The position numbers were made by a program, and so were the translations under genes. A stretch of DNA of 64,000 nucleotides from Scalesia atractyloides (lineage: Eukaryota; Streptophyta; Magnoliopsida; Asterales; Asteraceae), in contig CAMTDV010000009.1 in the NCBI GenBank assembly GCA_947069175.1, positions 10,797,663 through 10,861,662 of the forward strand, given 5' to 3'. The notes beneath the pieces were generated by a model. It saw only the letters and a program-made list of their open reading frames with translations. It searched no databases and was not told the DNA's origin. Below, in pieces: positions 20,392 to 29,930 of this stretch. Each line of letters opens with the position of its first letter. Within the stretch, counting starts at the first letter, position 1.

Positions 20392-20505
20392 CACGGGCCG
20401 TGTTTAACCAACACGAGGCCGTGTCCAAATAGCAGCAGCAACATAATCTGTTTTAAGTCAGACAGTAGCTGAACACGGGCCGTGTCAAGCCAACACGGGG
20501 CCGTG
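20392..20505. repeat. Palindrome units in the E leader
   Basis: Four units of the CACGGG(G)CCGTG type at 20392, 20412, 20474 and 20494, in two pairs with about 20-base spacing, between PBS and the first reading frame. Confidence 0.85.
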
Positions 20506-20570
20506 TCCATCGCCCAGTTACTGAAAACAGGACCGTCTGAACCCGGCAATTGATAACTTCTGACACACAC

Positions 20571-21167
20571 ATGGATGATATTGATTATTTTTTATTTCGC
20601 CAATCTTACGGCGAGTGGTGTCAACTATGTGGAAGAACCCATCAAGATTTAGAATGCTACATTTTAAATCTTGAACCCCATTTTTTTAGCAGACCCATCT
20701 CTCTCATGTGGAGATCACCATAAGGTTGGTGAATGTAAAAACGATCCATATTACCCAACCAAATGCACTCAAACTTCCCTTCCATACGACTTTACCTCCT
20801 CCGAATTAAGCCAAATGGAAGAAAGGATTCTCCGAAAAATAAAAGAAATAGAGCTTATGATGAAAAAGAGGTACTCCTCACAAGCTCAAGGCCAAGAAGA
20901 ATCATTGAGTTCGCATTTGGAATCCAACAATGTCGAGGTCATAAAAGTACTTTAGTCTCTTACGTTAGCATTAGCGATAGTCGTCCCTGTGTCGATTGTG
21001 CCATGAAGGACTCTCCATCGGCCCCCACCGATTCGCTCATAGACCTGAGCGATTCGACATACACCTTCTTTAACGAGAGCCCGGATAAAGGGAATAAAGG
21101 TTGGTTTCGCCCACCGGTAAGTAGATTAGTTTTACCCTTTCCGATAACCTCTTACGTTCATGTATAA
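20571..21167 (+). pseudogene. Element E reading frame 1, Cys-rich, frameshifted
   Basis: Starts MDDIDYFLFRQSYGEWCQLC. It contains a CCHC-like motif (CQLCGRTHQDLEC, spacing C-2-C-3-H-4-C) within the first 30 residues and a second Cys/His cluster (CGDHHKVGEC). A shift at the run of seven T near 20682 leads to the frame 20671-20955, which has a helix-forming charged stretch (MEERILRKIKEIELMMKKR). A further shift near 20930 leads to the frame ending at 21167 with SRPCVDCAMKDSPSAP. The composition and motifs suggest a once-coding protein of about 200 residues. I do not recognise a family. The CCHC motif could mean nucleic-acid binding, as in gag, but this is inference. Confidence 0.5.
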
Positions 21168-21271
21168 ACCAGGAGCAACTTCGGTATATTATGCACTTCG
21201 GTGATGTTCCCTCAGTAAAGAACCTCCCGATTGCTGAGGTCCTTGAAAGACAACACTTCATAAAACTCCAA

Positions 21272-21402
21272 CACGGGCCGTGCTCAACCAACACGACCCG
21301 TGCCCGCCGAAAAATTCAACACGGGGCCGTACCCAGGCCAACACGCCCCGTGTCCTTAATACGGACAAACGTGTCAGAACAATGTCTGACCACGGGGCCG
21401 TG
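21272..21402. repeat. Palindrome cluster between the two E reading frames
   Basis: Five units in 130 bases: CACGGGCCGTG (21272), CACGACCCGTG (21292), CACGGGGCCGTA (21320), CACGCCCCGTG (21342) and CACGGGGCCGTG (21391). Two more are at 21773 (CACGGGCCCGTG) and 21794. Confidence 0.85.
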
Positions 21403-21857
21403 CTCAGTGTGCTGTCGCTTTCTATAAAGTCAGCCTTGTTTCTACATGCTTGGCCTCATTCCAAAGACAGAGATTTGCTGAGATTTCTCACACATACCTT
21501 AAAAGGTATGTTCTTAAAGAAATTTCTCCTATCCATCTTGTCTTTGCCACTTTTGTCACTTTCCTTCTTCCTCTTGAACTCAAATCCTCCATTGAAGCTT
21601 GAAGATCCATAGCTTCAAGTTGCAAAATATATGTTTTAAACCCAAGGATTCTCAATAAACTATCTGTTTATCACATTGCTTTAAGTTATTTCTGTTCAAA
21701 AATGATCAAAACCTAAGAAAAATAAGTTAAACAATGAGAATTTTTGAGTTCAAAACTGTGCAGGGGGACTAACACGGGCCCGTGTCCGCTGGGCACGGGG
21801 CTGTGGTGAACGCTTAAAACTCCTTTTCTTTTAAAATTTCACCTTTGTTTTCTTAGC

Positions 21858-22313
21858 ATGTCGACCCAAAACAGCGGAACGTCATCAACAACAAGAAACA
21901 ACCAAAGACGAAGAAGACCGTCGATTGAGGCCACCCTAGTTCGCAGCATGTATGCTCTAAGGGAAGCCATCGACGAAATGACATCAGTGGAAGAGGCCCT
22001 TGTCGATCGTGTTAACTATTTGACGGTTGGCTTGGAGAATTGCTTGCATGAGATCAACCTTTTGCACCAAAGGTTGAACATTCTTGCACTACCTCCCATG
22101 GAACCAATCTTTCCCCAAGAAGATTGGAACCTTGCTCAAGAGATCATCATTCCAACCGGATGGGATGACCTTCCCCTGGAACCTCCTCTACACGCATTAC
22201 ACGAGGTTCCATTGATGGTCGCACCTCCCACTCCTCCCCCGTATGAAAATGCGGAAGAAGAGCCTTTCCTCTTCCTCCCTCGGGAGATTGAGGAAATTCT
22301 CAAAGACTTTTGA
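21858..22313 (+). CDS. Element E reading frame 2, intact, 151 aa, unknown
   Basis: An uninterrupted frame from ATG to TGA in an element that otherwise has no open gene. The N-terminus is Ser/Thr/Asn-rich and then strongly basic (NNQRRRRPSIEATL). Residues about 25-80 look helical with heptad-like Leu/Val (EEALVDRVNYLTVGLENCL). The C-terminal half is Pro-rich and acidic (PPTPPPYENAEEEPFLFLP). There is no zinc finger, DTG or RT motif. Length and composition are compatible with a small structural or RNA-binding protein, but no family is recognised. It starts about 60 bases after a palindrome pair. Confidence 0.55.
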   Translation: MSTQNSGTSSTTRNNQRRRRPSIEATLVRSMYALREAIDEMTSVEEALVDRVNYLTVGLENCLHEINLLHQRLNILALPPMEPIFPQEDWNLAQEIIIPTGWDDLPLEPPLHALHEVPLMVAPPTPPPYENAEEEPFLFLPREIEEILKDF

Positions 22314-24226
22314 GAAAGTACATCTTCCGGGTTGAAGTTCCTAGAGGCCCCTATCCACCAAAAAATTAATTTTGGGTTTTTGTCGATCGTTTAAAGAAAT
22401 AATCATCTAGGGTAGGACTTCATTGTGGTTTAGGTTTCTTTCTTCTATCTACTATTAGGAACTTTGTAAATTTAATTATTAGGACTAATCTTAGGATGTT
22501 TATTTTGAACCGCGCTCTATGAAATATGATGGTTTAAGTTATTTTGTAGTGTTTGAAACTTAAAATATGTCAAAACACACGAGAAAAGATGGAAACTACC
22601 AAAGGGACGTCAAAACCGCACCCCATGCATAAAAACAGTGCCTCCCGACAAAATTTTCAACCTTCCGGCATGTGCAGCATGGGCCGTGTTCAGCCTAACA
22701 CGCCCCGTGCTCAGCTTCTGCAAGAAAAAGTCCAAAAACAGGTAACCGACCACGGGCTGTGTTGATTGGCCACATCCCGTGGTCAAGCTTCTTTTAAATT
22801 TGTTATTGGCACTCTGGACACGGGGCCGTGCCCGGACCACACGGGCCGTGCCCAGATGCCCAGAAACACAAAAAAATGTTTTTAAACCCACTTTTACGCA
22901 TTCTAATCAACCGAAAAAATTATTTTGGACACATTGAGGACAATGTGTAATTTAACTGTGGGGAGGTAACTAACACTTCGAATTTAGCAAGTCCTAGTAA
23001 CAAGCCTTACACAAAACTCTATTGGAACCGCTAATCACCCCAAATTTTTTTCAAAATTTTTCATTTTTTTACTTGTCTTGGTTTAATTTGGGAATAACAA
23101 GTTCTAATAAGTTATGTTTTTTTTTACAAATTCACAACCGATAGCGTCGTGATAAAAAGAACCAAATAAGAAAATTATAAAAAGGGGCATAACAAAACTT
23201 TTTAAAATTTGATTATATATACTTGTTCACATTATAAACCCATTCCCACATTAAGTGAGTTTTGAGCCTTTATCGAGAACATATTCACACATCTTTAAAC
23301 TAAATGCTCATTTTCGTTTCTTGTGTGAATAGCCGCTTGGTCCTTACAACTCTAGAACTTGCCAAAACGATGCATTCCCGGTCCTTACCAACTTAAAATC
23401 CAAGTAAGTAAATGATAGGAGGTATTAGGACTAACCCTTTTTTTTCTTTCTTAAAACCTTTATTTTTATTTCTTTTCACCGGTCACCAAAAATCCTCCTA
23501 GTCAACCCTTTTGAGCCTAAAACCTTTTTGTTTCAAAAACCCACAAAGACAAACACCTATTACCCACAAAAACCATTTTCCTTTCAAACCCATTTCTTTT
23601 AGTAAAAAGCTCGGATATCTTGTGAAAAAAATGTATATATAGCTCTTCAAATAACCAAACAAGTTCCTTCAAAAAAAATCTTGTTTGAAAAACGCTTGGA
23701 TAAAATAAATACAAAACGTTTTACAATATACGATGTTATTTACGTCTTTTGCCATAATACTAACCACTAACCACAAAATTCACCTACCTCTAGCCCAAGC
23801 CTAAACCCTTCAAAGTCCTCTTGATACTCGCAAAGGTTTTATAGTTAAAAAGGAGGAGGTTTGATCACTTGGCAAGCATATGGTAGAAGTAAGTTCCAAA
23901 CTGGAATCGAGTGATATCACAAAAATACATCTTCGGCCGAGTGTTGAGTGATCCCTTGTGAGGTACGTGAACTTGTATATAAATAAATAGAATTTTAAAG
24001 AGGCATGTTATGCCTAAATAAAAAAAATTCTTAGAAATGTTCTTAATAAATCAAGATGAATAGGAACTATAATTAAAAAAAAAACATAATTTGAATAAGA
24101 ATCTTGGATTCCCAACACTCGAAGAAAAGTCACAAAACTTCTTCTCTACCTATTCCATTTAGGTGTGTAAGCCACATTTAAAGAGTTTTGGTTGAGGACA
24201 AGCAAAGATTCAAGTGTGGGGATATT
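22314..24226. other. Non-coding 3' half of element E
   Basis: AT-rich, with no open frame of note. It contains more palindromes (about 22678-22850: CACGCCCCGTG, CACGGGCTGTG, CACGGGGCCGTG, CACGGGCCGTG). An internal phrase TTGAGGACAATGTGTAATTT followed by GTGGGGAGG (near 22933-22970) is of a kind often seen near the 3' end of Athila-like elements. The purine tract is 24211-24226. Confidence 0.6.
24211..24226 (+). other. Polypurine tract of element E
   Basis: CAAGTGTGGGGATATT directly before the 3' LTR start (TGATGTACAC, 24227), the plus-strand primer site. Confidence 0.75.
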
Positions 24227-25915
24227 TGATGTACACAAAATGCAACATATAAATTACATCAAATGAGGCATAAAACTAACCTTTTTTTAGTACTAAAGTT
24301 GGAAAAAGCACGTTTCTTTGTTCCTTTTGCATTTTCAGGATAAAAAGAGCTTAAACGAACAAAAGAAGCAAATAAGCAGCTAAAACCAACATAAATACAG
24401 AAAGAAGGAATAACAAGCCATGGCCGACCCCTCAGCAACACCCAAAAAGACAAAAAAAAAACAGATCACAGAAGATGAGCACGAGCCGTGTCCACCAAGC
24501 ACGGGGCGTGGTCAAGCCCTCACTACAAGACAAAACATTCAGAAGCTTCCACCCCACCATGGGGCCGTGTCCAGAGTAACACGGGCCGTGGTCAACTATA
24601 AGATTTGCAGAATCTGGATAGTACAGCGAACAGTTGACCACGGGGCCGTGCCCAGAGGCCACGGGGTCGTGTGGGGCCCTTGTTGACAAATGCAATTAAT
24701 GAAGAAAGAGAAGGATGTTGGCCACGGGCCATGTCTGCTGGATACGGGCCATGGTCGGGTTCTGTTCAGACTATAAATAGGGGTGCTTGGTTACCCACAA
24801 AGGCATCCCTTGGCAAACCACTTCACTCTCACTTTTCCACCACTCCACCACCACTACAACACCAACACCCACCACCATCATCCATCTTCCATCTTTAGAG
24901 TGTGTAGTAGTCTCGGGATTCAAGATAGATTGTAAGGGTTCTTGTCAAACAAAGGCCATGCTTGGCTAAATTCCTTACATCACTTGGTGAAGACTAATCT
25001 TTTATGCATTACTTTTATTTTTTAATCTTTCGGCACTTTTTACTTAGGTTTTGTATTAATGACTTTAATAACTAGTTTCTTATGTTGAAAGTGAATTTTC
25101 TTAACTATTTCTTCATGATGTCATTGATTTCCTCATTCGTGTCTTTACGATCTATATAAAGCGCGTTAACTACTTGGAAGGGTTAGGGTGGTTTGGTAAA
25201 GTTCTTGTCTCGTTCAGTGTATAGATCCTGCGAGGACTTAGTTCAAGCCTATTAGAGCCTCCTTCAATGCTCAACGGGTATTTGATGGTGGGGGCGCGAA
25301 TGGCTTGAACCCCTCATATGTAAACTGCTATTAATATTTTAAACCGGCTACTTGGGATTGTATCCATGCTGACTTAAACCACTTAGCCGAGGGTAACGTC
25401 ACCTTCAAAAGAGGGGCCTACCACTTTTCGCATTAATGACTTACTTAATTGTCTTCCAATATTCCGACATTTTCGGATTGTATCCCTACTGACTCAAACC
25501 ACTAGGTTGAGGGTAACGTCACCTTCAAAATGGGGCCTACTACTATAACTAAGATAATCTCTTAAAAAGTCCGAAAGTGCGAAAACTATCAAAGGATACA
25601 TAAAAGAGAAGTTGTATCCAAGGGATTCTATCCTATCTATTTGTATTTCATTTTTTTTTACTTATCTTTATGTTTTAAAACTTTTATCAAAAATTTTGAT
25701 TGATTAGACGTTGACGATAAATCGGTATTAAAAGCACTTGTTTCCTTGGACGATCTCGGTATCTTACCAACACTATACTACACTCACGATGGGTGCACTT
25801 GCCCAGGTGTGTGTTTAGTGTTAGTAGAATATCGTATTTTATAAATTTAAAACATGACTATGCGTAAAATGGACTAAAAATGACAATAAAAATATAGTAC
25901 GCTTAGCACACACCA
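24227..25915 (+). repeat. 3' LTR of element E
   Basis: 1689 bp matching 18651-20250, with TATA at 24772-24779. It has eight palindrome units (about 24480-24752), one more than the 5' LTR: the segment GGCCGTGCCCAGAGGCCACG near 24645-24664 is extra. It keeps a 71-base segment (about 25145-25215) lost from the 5' copy. Confidence 0.9.
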
Positions 25916-25920
25916 GTCGT

Positions 25921-26022
25921 CGCTTAATCTAGCGTTTTGCACCTTTATCTTTATTTTAAGTTAGTCGTTCTAAGTCAATGACTAAATAAAGACCCGCTAG
26001 CTAACAAATCGGTTAATAATAC
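25921..26022 (+). repeat. Element D 5' LTR, piece 3
   Basis: 102 bases between the E and F insertions (CGCTTAATCTAGCGTTTTGC...), matching about 38580-38680 of the 3' LTR. Confidence 0.88.
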
Positions 26023-26456
26023 TGTCACACCCCGACCCGCAGCGGAATAAGAGTCGGGGCATAATTGGGTTATCACCAAAGCTCATGATGTTTACTAATA
26101 TGTTTCATATTTATTAAATTCAAATTACATCTCAAATGTTCAAGTCAAATTCATACAATACAATCAAAAGAAAAATTAAACAACAATCCCACATCTAAAC
26201 TGTTTTATTCTTCTAGGCCGTCCTATATATTTCTTGCTTCAACTGGATCACATGTATCATGTGTAAAAATGGGGAAATTTTGGGTCAACAAAAGTTGGGA
26301 GTGAACCTTGTTAAAAACATTTGTTATTGATTCCTTGTTGTATTTAATATCGAAAAGTTGTGCAATAATCATATATGAACAAACGTATGTAAACAAACAA
26401 TCACAAACCACCTTGCATGAGTATATGATATGAATGACAATGTATATGTTGGCAAC

Positions 26457-26630
26457 GTCTCGTTCACGCTCATAGGTAATGGGGAACGGACGGCCTATGA
26501 TGATGTATGTGCGATCAAGGCTCAATCAAACGGAGCCGATCGTATGTTGGCAACGCCTCGTTCACGCTCATAGGTAATGGGGAACAGCTCACGCTCATAG
26601 GTAATGGGGAGCGGTGGCCTATGATAATGT
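26457..26630. repeat. Hairpin repeats inside solo LTR F
   Basis: Three copies of a CTCATAGGTAATGGGGA phrase, two of them with GTTCACG before it, and one unit of CGATCAAGGCTC...GAGCCGATCG (26512-26542). The latter forms a perfect two-part stem and is the same unit repeated in the internal region of G (58417-59400). Confidence 0.75.
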
Positions 26631-27238
26631 ATGTACTGAAAATGATAAATTAAATCTAAACATCAACCACACAAACAATTGATATATATTGGCAACGGCC
26701 AGAAGGTATGTGAAAGTAGAAGCCAGGGACAGAGAGAGCGGAGGAGAGGACTGATTGAATGAATGTCATTTCACGCTGATAGGAATGGGGGTTATCCCTG
26801 TATATTCTATTGATCCTAACTTCTTGTAAAGAGGAGCAGCTTCCTAATCGACATCGGGCAGCACCTTGCCCCCTTCCATGACAGAACTAGCATTTGATAT
26901 GAATATGATGGATGCACAAGTGTTTAATTGAAATAAATAAATAGCGACACATGATACACCCCAAAATGTGATTAAAACGGGGAATTGGTAGAGATTCACT
27001 CCATTGGGTGCGTTCTCTTGATGATGTTGGATGCGCACGAGTTTAGAGAGTTGATCGACGAGGAATAACTAACCTAGTTAATAATGAAAAGGTACGGTAA
27101 GTAAGTGGATTTTATTAACAATTTTAATTGAATTTTTTTAGGTTTATTTTTGTGAGTTTAAGGCTATTTTCTAACTTAAAAACATTATTTTTAAGTATTT
27201 TTAATTGATTTTTTAAATAAATAAATAAAAAAAAAAAT

Positions 27239-27296
27239 GTTGACTTTTTGACTTTGACCGTTCACCGTTGACCATGACTGTTGACCGTTGACCAGT
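27239..27296. promoter_or_regulatory. Cluster of TTGAC(C/T) words in LTR F
   Basis: Several TTGACT/TTGACC/TTGACCG words in 60 bases, matching the W-box core bound by WRKY factors. Similar clusters are at about 55888-55932 and 62885-62925 in G. It is transcribed LTR sequence, so a promoter role is uncertain. Confidence 0.4.
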
Positions 27297-27311
27297 TCAG
27301 TCGTGTATAAG

Positions 27312-27390
27312 TATGCGCTGGGTGGGACTCGAACCGGTGACCTCCCGTACGCGTGCACGCAGCTCTACCAACTGAGCTACGTGTCTAACC
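27312..27390 (-). repeat. tRNA-like module 1 in LTR F
   Basis: Read on the minus strand it has a perfect A-box match TAGCTCAGTTGG (27368-27379) and a perfect B-box match GGTTCGAGTCC (27325-27335), 32 bases apart, plus a D-arm GCTC/GAGC. The acceptor stem does not pair and the anticodon arm is poor, so it is tRNA-like, not a working tRNA gene. Confidence 0.7.
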
Positions 27391-27486
27391 CGAAATATTT
27401 CTGTTTTTAATTATATTTATACACTATTTAAGTTAATCAGAATTCATTTATTTTAAAAAGATTTTAATTGTATCGAACCGGTGCCG

Positions 27487-27556
27487 TCAACAGGTCTCGA
27501 ACCCGGGACCTGTGATTAGTGTTGCACACAGTCCACCGCTGGACTGTGTGTCTAAC
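27487..27556 (-). repeat. tRNA-like module 2 in LTR F
   Basis: Minus-strand B-box GGTTCGAGACC (27493-27503) with a 7-bp stem ACAGGTC/GACCTGT around it. Upstream is a perfect 11-bp hairpin (arms CACACAGTCCA and TGGACTGTGTG, 27525-27550) in the D-arm position. Confidence 0.65.
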
Positions 27557-27654
27557 CTGGTTAATATTCTGATTTTTATTATACTTATCATCTTACAGTG
27601 AGTTAACCCGGTTCGGTTTTTAAAAAAAACATTTTTATTTCCGAGGATAGGGTC

Positions 27655-27724
27655 GTGATAGGGATCGAACTCGAACGTGTGTTTATTGTTTGCACACAGT
27701 CCACCGCTGGACTGTGTGTCTAAC
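27655..27724 (-). repeat. tRNA-like module 3 in LTR F
   Basis: Same design as module 2: hairpin at 27693-27718 and B-box-like AGTTCGATCCC (27661-27671). Confidence 0.6.
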
Positions 27725-28309
27725 CCGTTTATATGTCTTGTTTTAATTAATCTTATACAATAGGCCGACTTCATCTTCTTCGTTCAAAACGCAGACAACG
27801 ATTTTTCAACTGTTTCTTGTTAAATTCAGTTAACGAACTTATAGGTGATTGAAATGTGATGAACAGAGAGGGTTTGGGGAAAGAATGTACCGGAACAGAT
27901 TGTCTTCCTCAGAACTCCGCAAGGATCGTCGGCTCTGTTTTGTGAACTCCGTCTGTTCGGATCAATTAACAGTTTTGATTGATTAGATGTGAAATTGAAC
28001 TACTGAGCAACGATTATCAGGAGGTTTAGATGATCATACCGATTCACAGCTGATTCTGGAAATTTCAGAAGTTTTTCGGCGAAAGCAGAATATCCGGCAA
28101 CGTCGTCTGGGATTGTTCTGGGTGATGGATTGATGTTAGTAATGGTCTAACAATGGATTGAAACAGAAAGAGTCGAGGTATTTACCGTGTTGATGTGAGT
28201 CTCAGTTTTCCGGCAAAAGTCCGATGATTGCAGAAAAACTCCGGTGAGTGAATTGCTTCGAGAAATGGTGCGATTTTGAGCAAAAAGACTACCAGAGGCT
28301 TGGGTGTGC

Positions 28310-28318
28310 ATTTATAGG
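28310..28318 (-). promoter_or_regulatory. TATA box in solo LTR F (minus strand)
   Basis: Minus-strand CCTATAAAT. The G LTR has the same word at 56981-56989. Modules 1-3 lie downstream of it in element orientation; module 4 lies upstream. Confidence 0.55.
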
Positions 28319-28576
28319 GAAGAATCAAGTTGAATTGGATCTGTTTCTAGTCTCGATTCATTGGTCAGCCTTTCTCCGGCGGTTATGACTGATGTCGCGG
28401 AACTAGACATCGGTTATAACCGATGGCGACGTTAATACGTACGTAAGTCAAAAGAAACCGTCGATAATTGGCGAAATCGTCGGATTTTCCGGCGACTGCA
28501 AATGGGCGCGCTGTTGACTGGATTTGATTTCGAGTTTGTTATATGTATTAATTGTTTCGATATATTACCAAATAAC

Positions 28577-28662
28577 ACAAGTGGCGGAGTGGTTGGATGT
28601 GTGGAGTTAAGTCTTTGATGTTCCACCCGGCTGACCCGGGTTCGAATCCGGCAGCCTGTTTT
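28577..28662 (+). repeat. tRNA-like module 4 in LTR F, opposite strand
   Basis: Plus strand, A-box TGGCGGAGTGGT (28582-28593) and perfect B-box GGTTCGAATCC (28639-28649) inside the stem CCGG/CCGG. The spacing resembles a class II (Ser/Leu-type) tRNA with a long variable arm. Confidence 0.65.
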
Positions 28663-28847
28663 TCTTTTTAATTATTTTATTTTTTACTTTTAACAAATAT
28701 AGTTTATAAATTCTAAATTGTTTAATAATTATGTATCGTTTAAAATTAAAATAAGTCATAAATAAGCAACGAAAATTTAAAACTGACTATTCGATTAAAA
28801 ACGAAGCGGGTTTTGAAAACCCGTTTTTCGACGGATGTTACAAATAC

Positions 28848-29745
28848 CATCCATTCCTGACTAGAGGCTTCCAGTAGAACTGTTCCCGAGCTAGTTATTT
28901 TGAATACGGCTGTGCTTTGCTTATTTTCTTATTTATTAAACATTTTGCAAGCCAGGTAAATACTTTTAACTTAGTTTCTCTTTTACGAGCTTGGGATATG
29001 GTATAATAATACCGCATGGTTGGATATGGGATCAAAGACCAATGAGTCGGGAATTCAAATAATCCATTTTAATTCGTATTGCTTAATATTAAACTTTTGG
29101 GGTTAAAACGACCATGTCTTGGATATCCACGGCTCAATTAATTGTAAATGGCCATGACCAAAGCACAGGGTGTAGGCATACACCCAACAGATGCTAAAAT
29201 AAAATTATAACCCATTAGGGGTGTACCTATTAAAGGTATTAAAGTAGTGTGTCGATTAATCATGATCCCGACATAGTTTTCGGGCTCTAATGTATTATTA
29301 GCATGTAAAACTGATAACATGAATATAATTTATCCCAAGTTATTTATTAAACAAAAAGTACCATTGTGTACACTAAATGTTTTCAAAATGAGTCAGTTAA
29401 TTGTATTTATCAGATTTATCTGACGTATTTTCAAAAGACTAAGCGCAGGTGACATATGCACATAAATACGCTGGAAGTACTTGGCAGGCTTAAGAGGAAA
29501 TTGCAACTCCTTTGCTTAGAAGGACGTAGTCTGTTAATTTCTTTTGTATTCACTTTTCGATCCGCATGTGGATCTAATTACAAGCGTTGTATTATATTTT
29601 AAACTTTGTACATTCAAACGTTTGTAATAGTAATTATCCAGACTTCCGCAGTGTTATTTTATATTGTTTGGTAATGATGATATCAACTTACGTCACGATT
29701 CCCCACCGGGCCCACCGGGTTACACGTGGAATTAGGGGTGTGACA
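28848..29745 (+). repeat. Element D 5' LTR, piece 4
   Basis: Resumes after AATAC and matches about 38682-39582 of the 3' LTR, ending GGTGTGACA. It contains the small palindrome GGTATAATAATACC (near 28998), also present in H. Confidence 0.9.
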
Positions 29746-29747
29746 GG

Positions 29748-29761
29748 TTGGTATCATAGCC
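29748..29761 (+). other. Primer binding site of element D
   Basis: TTGGTATCATAGCC two bases after the LTR. It is the initiator Met-tRNA type with one change (CAGAG to CATAG). Confidence 0.8.
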
Positions 29762-29930
29762 AACTCTCGAGTGAATTAAACACTAGCCTTTTGTGTTTAA
29801 TCTCGGGAATACATATTAACACATATCTTTTAGACTTCCGAAGTCTAGATTTTGACCTAGGCTTAATCATTTTTCGATCTTATTATTCTAGCCTTGTATT
29901 TTTGTTTAACTTGTTTTTGAAGCAGCAATA

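Larger units (their letters stand above)
18651..25915 (+). mobile_element. Element E: non-autonomous LTR element with Athila/Tat-type primer site
   Basis: 7265 bp with ends TGATGTACAC and CACACACCA. It is flanked by GTCAT (18646-18650) and GTCGT (25916-25920), a 5-bp duplication with one change. LTRs are 18651-20250 and 24227-25915. The PBS is TGGCGCCATTGCCGAGGA. The purine tract AAGTGTGGGGATATT precedes the 3' LTR. The internal 4 kb has no gag, RT or integrase that I can recognise, only two small reading frames. It would need enzymes from another element. Confidence 0.9.
26023..28842 (-). mobile_element. Element F: solo LTR of the same broad family as element G
   Basis: On the plus strand it starts TGTCACACCCCGACCCGCAG and ends GGATGTTACA, flanked by AATAC at 26018-26022 and 28843-28847. 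Its ends and internal order match the G LTRs (54878-57513), and G is read on the minus strand, so F is also minus. There is no internal region, so it is a solo LTR left by LTR-LTR recombination. It carries four tRNA-like modules and hairpin repeats of its own at 26457-26630. Confidence 0.88.

Noticed and set aside
18901..22850. CRISPR-like array from regularly repeated CACGG palindromes
   Set aside because: Spacing is irregular, the units lie in an LTR element of plant DNA, and there are no conserved repeat-spacer units.
27312..27390. A functional tRNA gene on the minus strand
   Set aside because: A and B boxes are perfect, but the acceptor arms do not pair, the anticodon arm is poor, and the unit is one of several repeated inside an LTR. 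Called tRNA-like only.
28577..28662. A Ser/Leu-type tRNA gene on the plus strand
   Set aside because: Good A and B boxes, but no matching acceptor stem, and the same unit recurs inside the G LTR.
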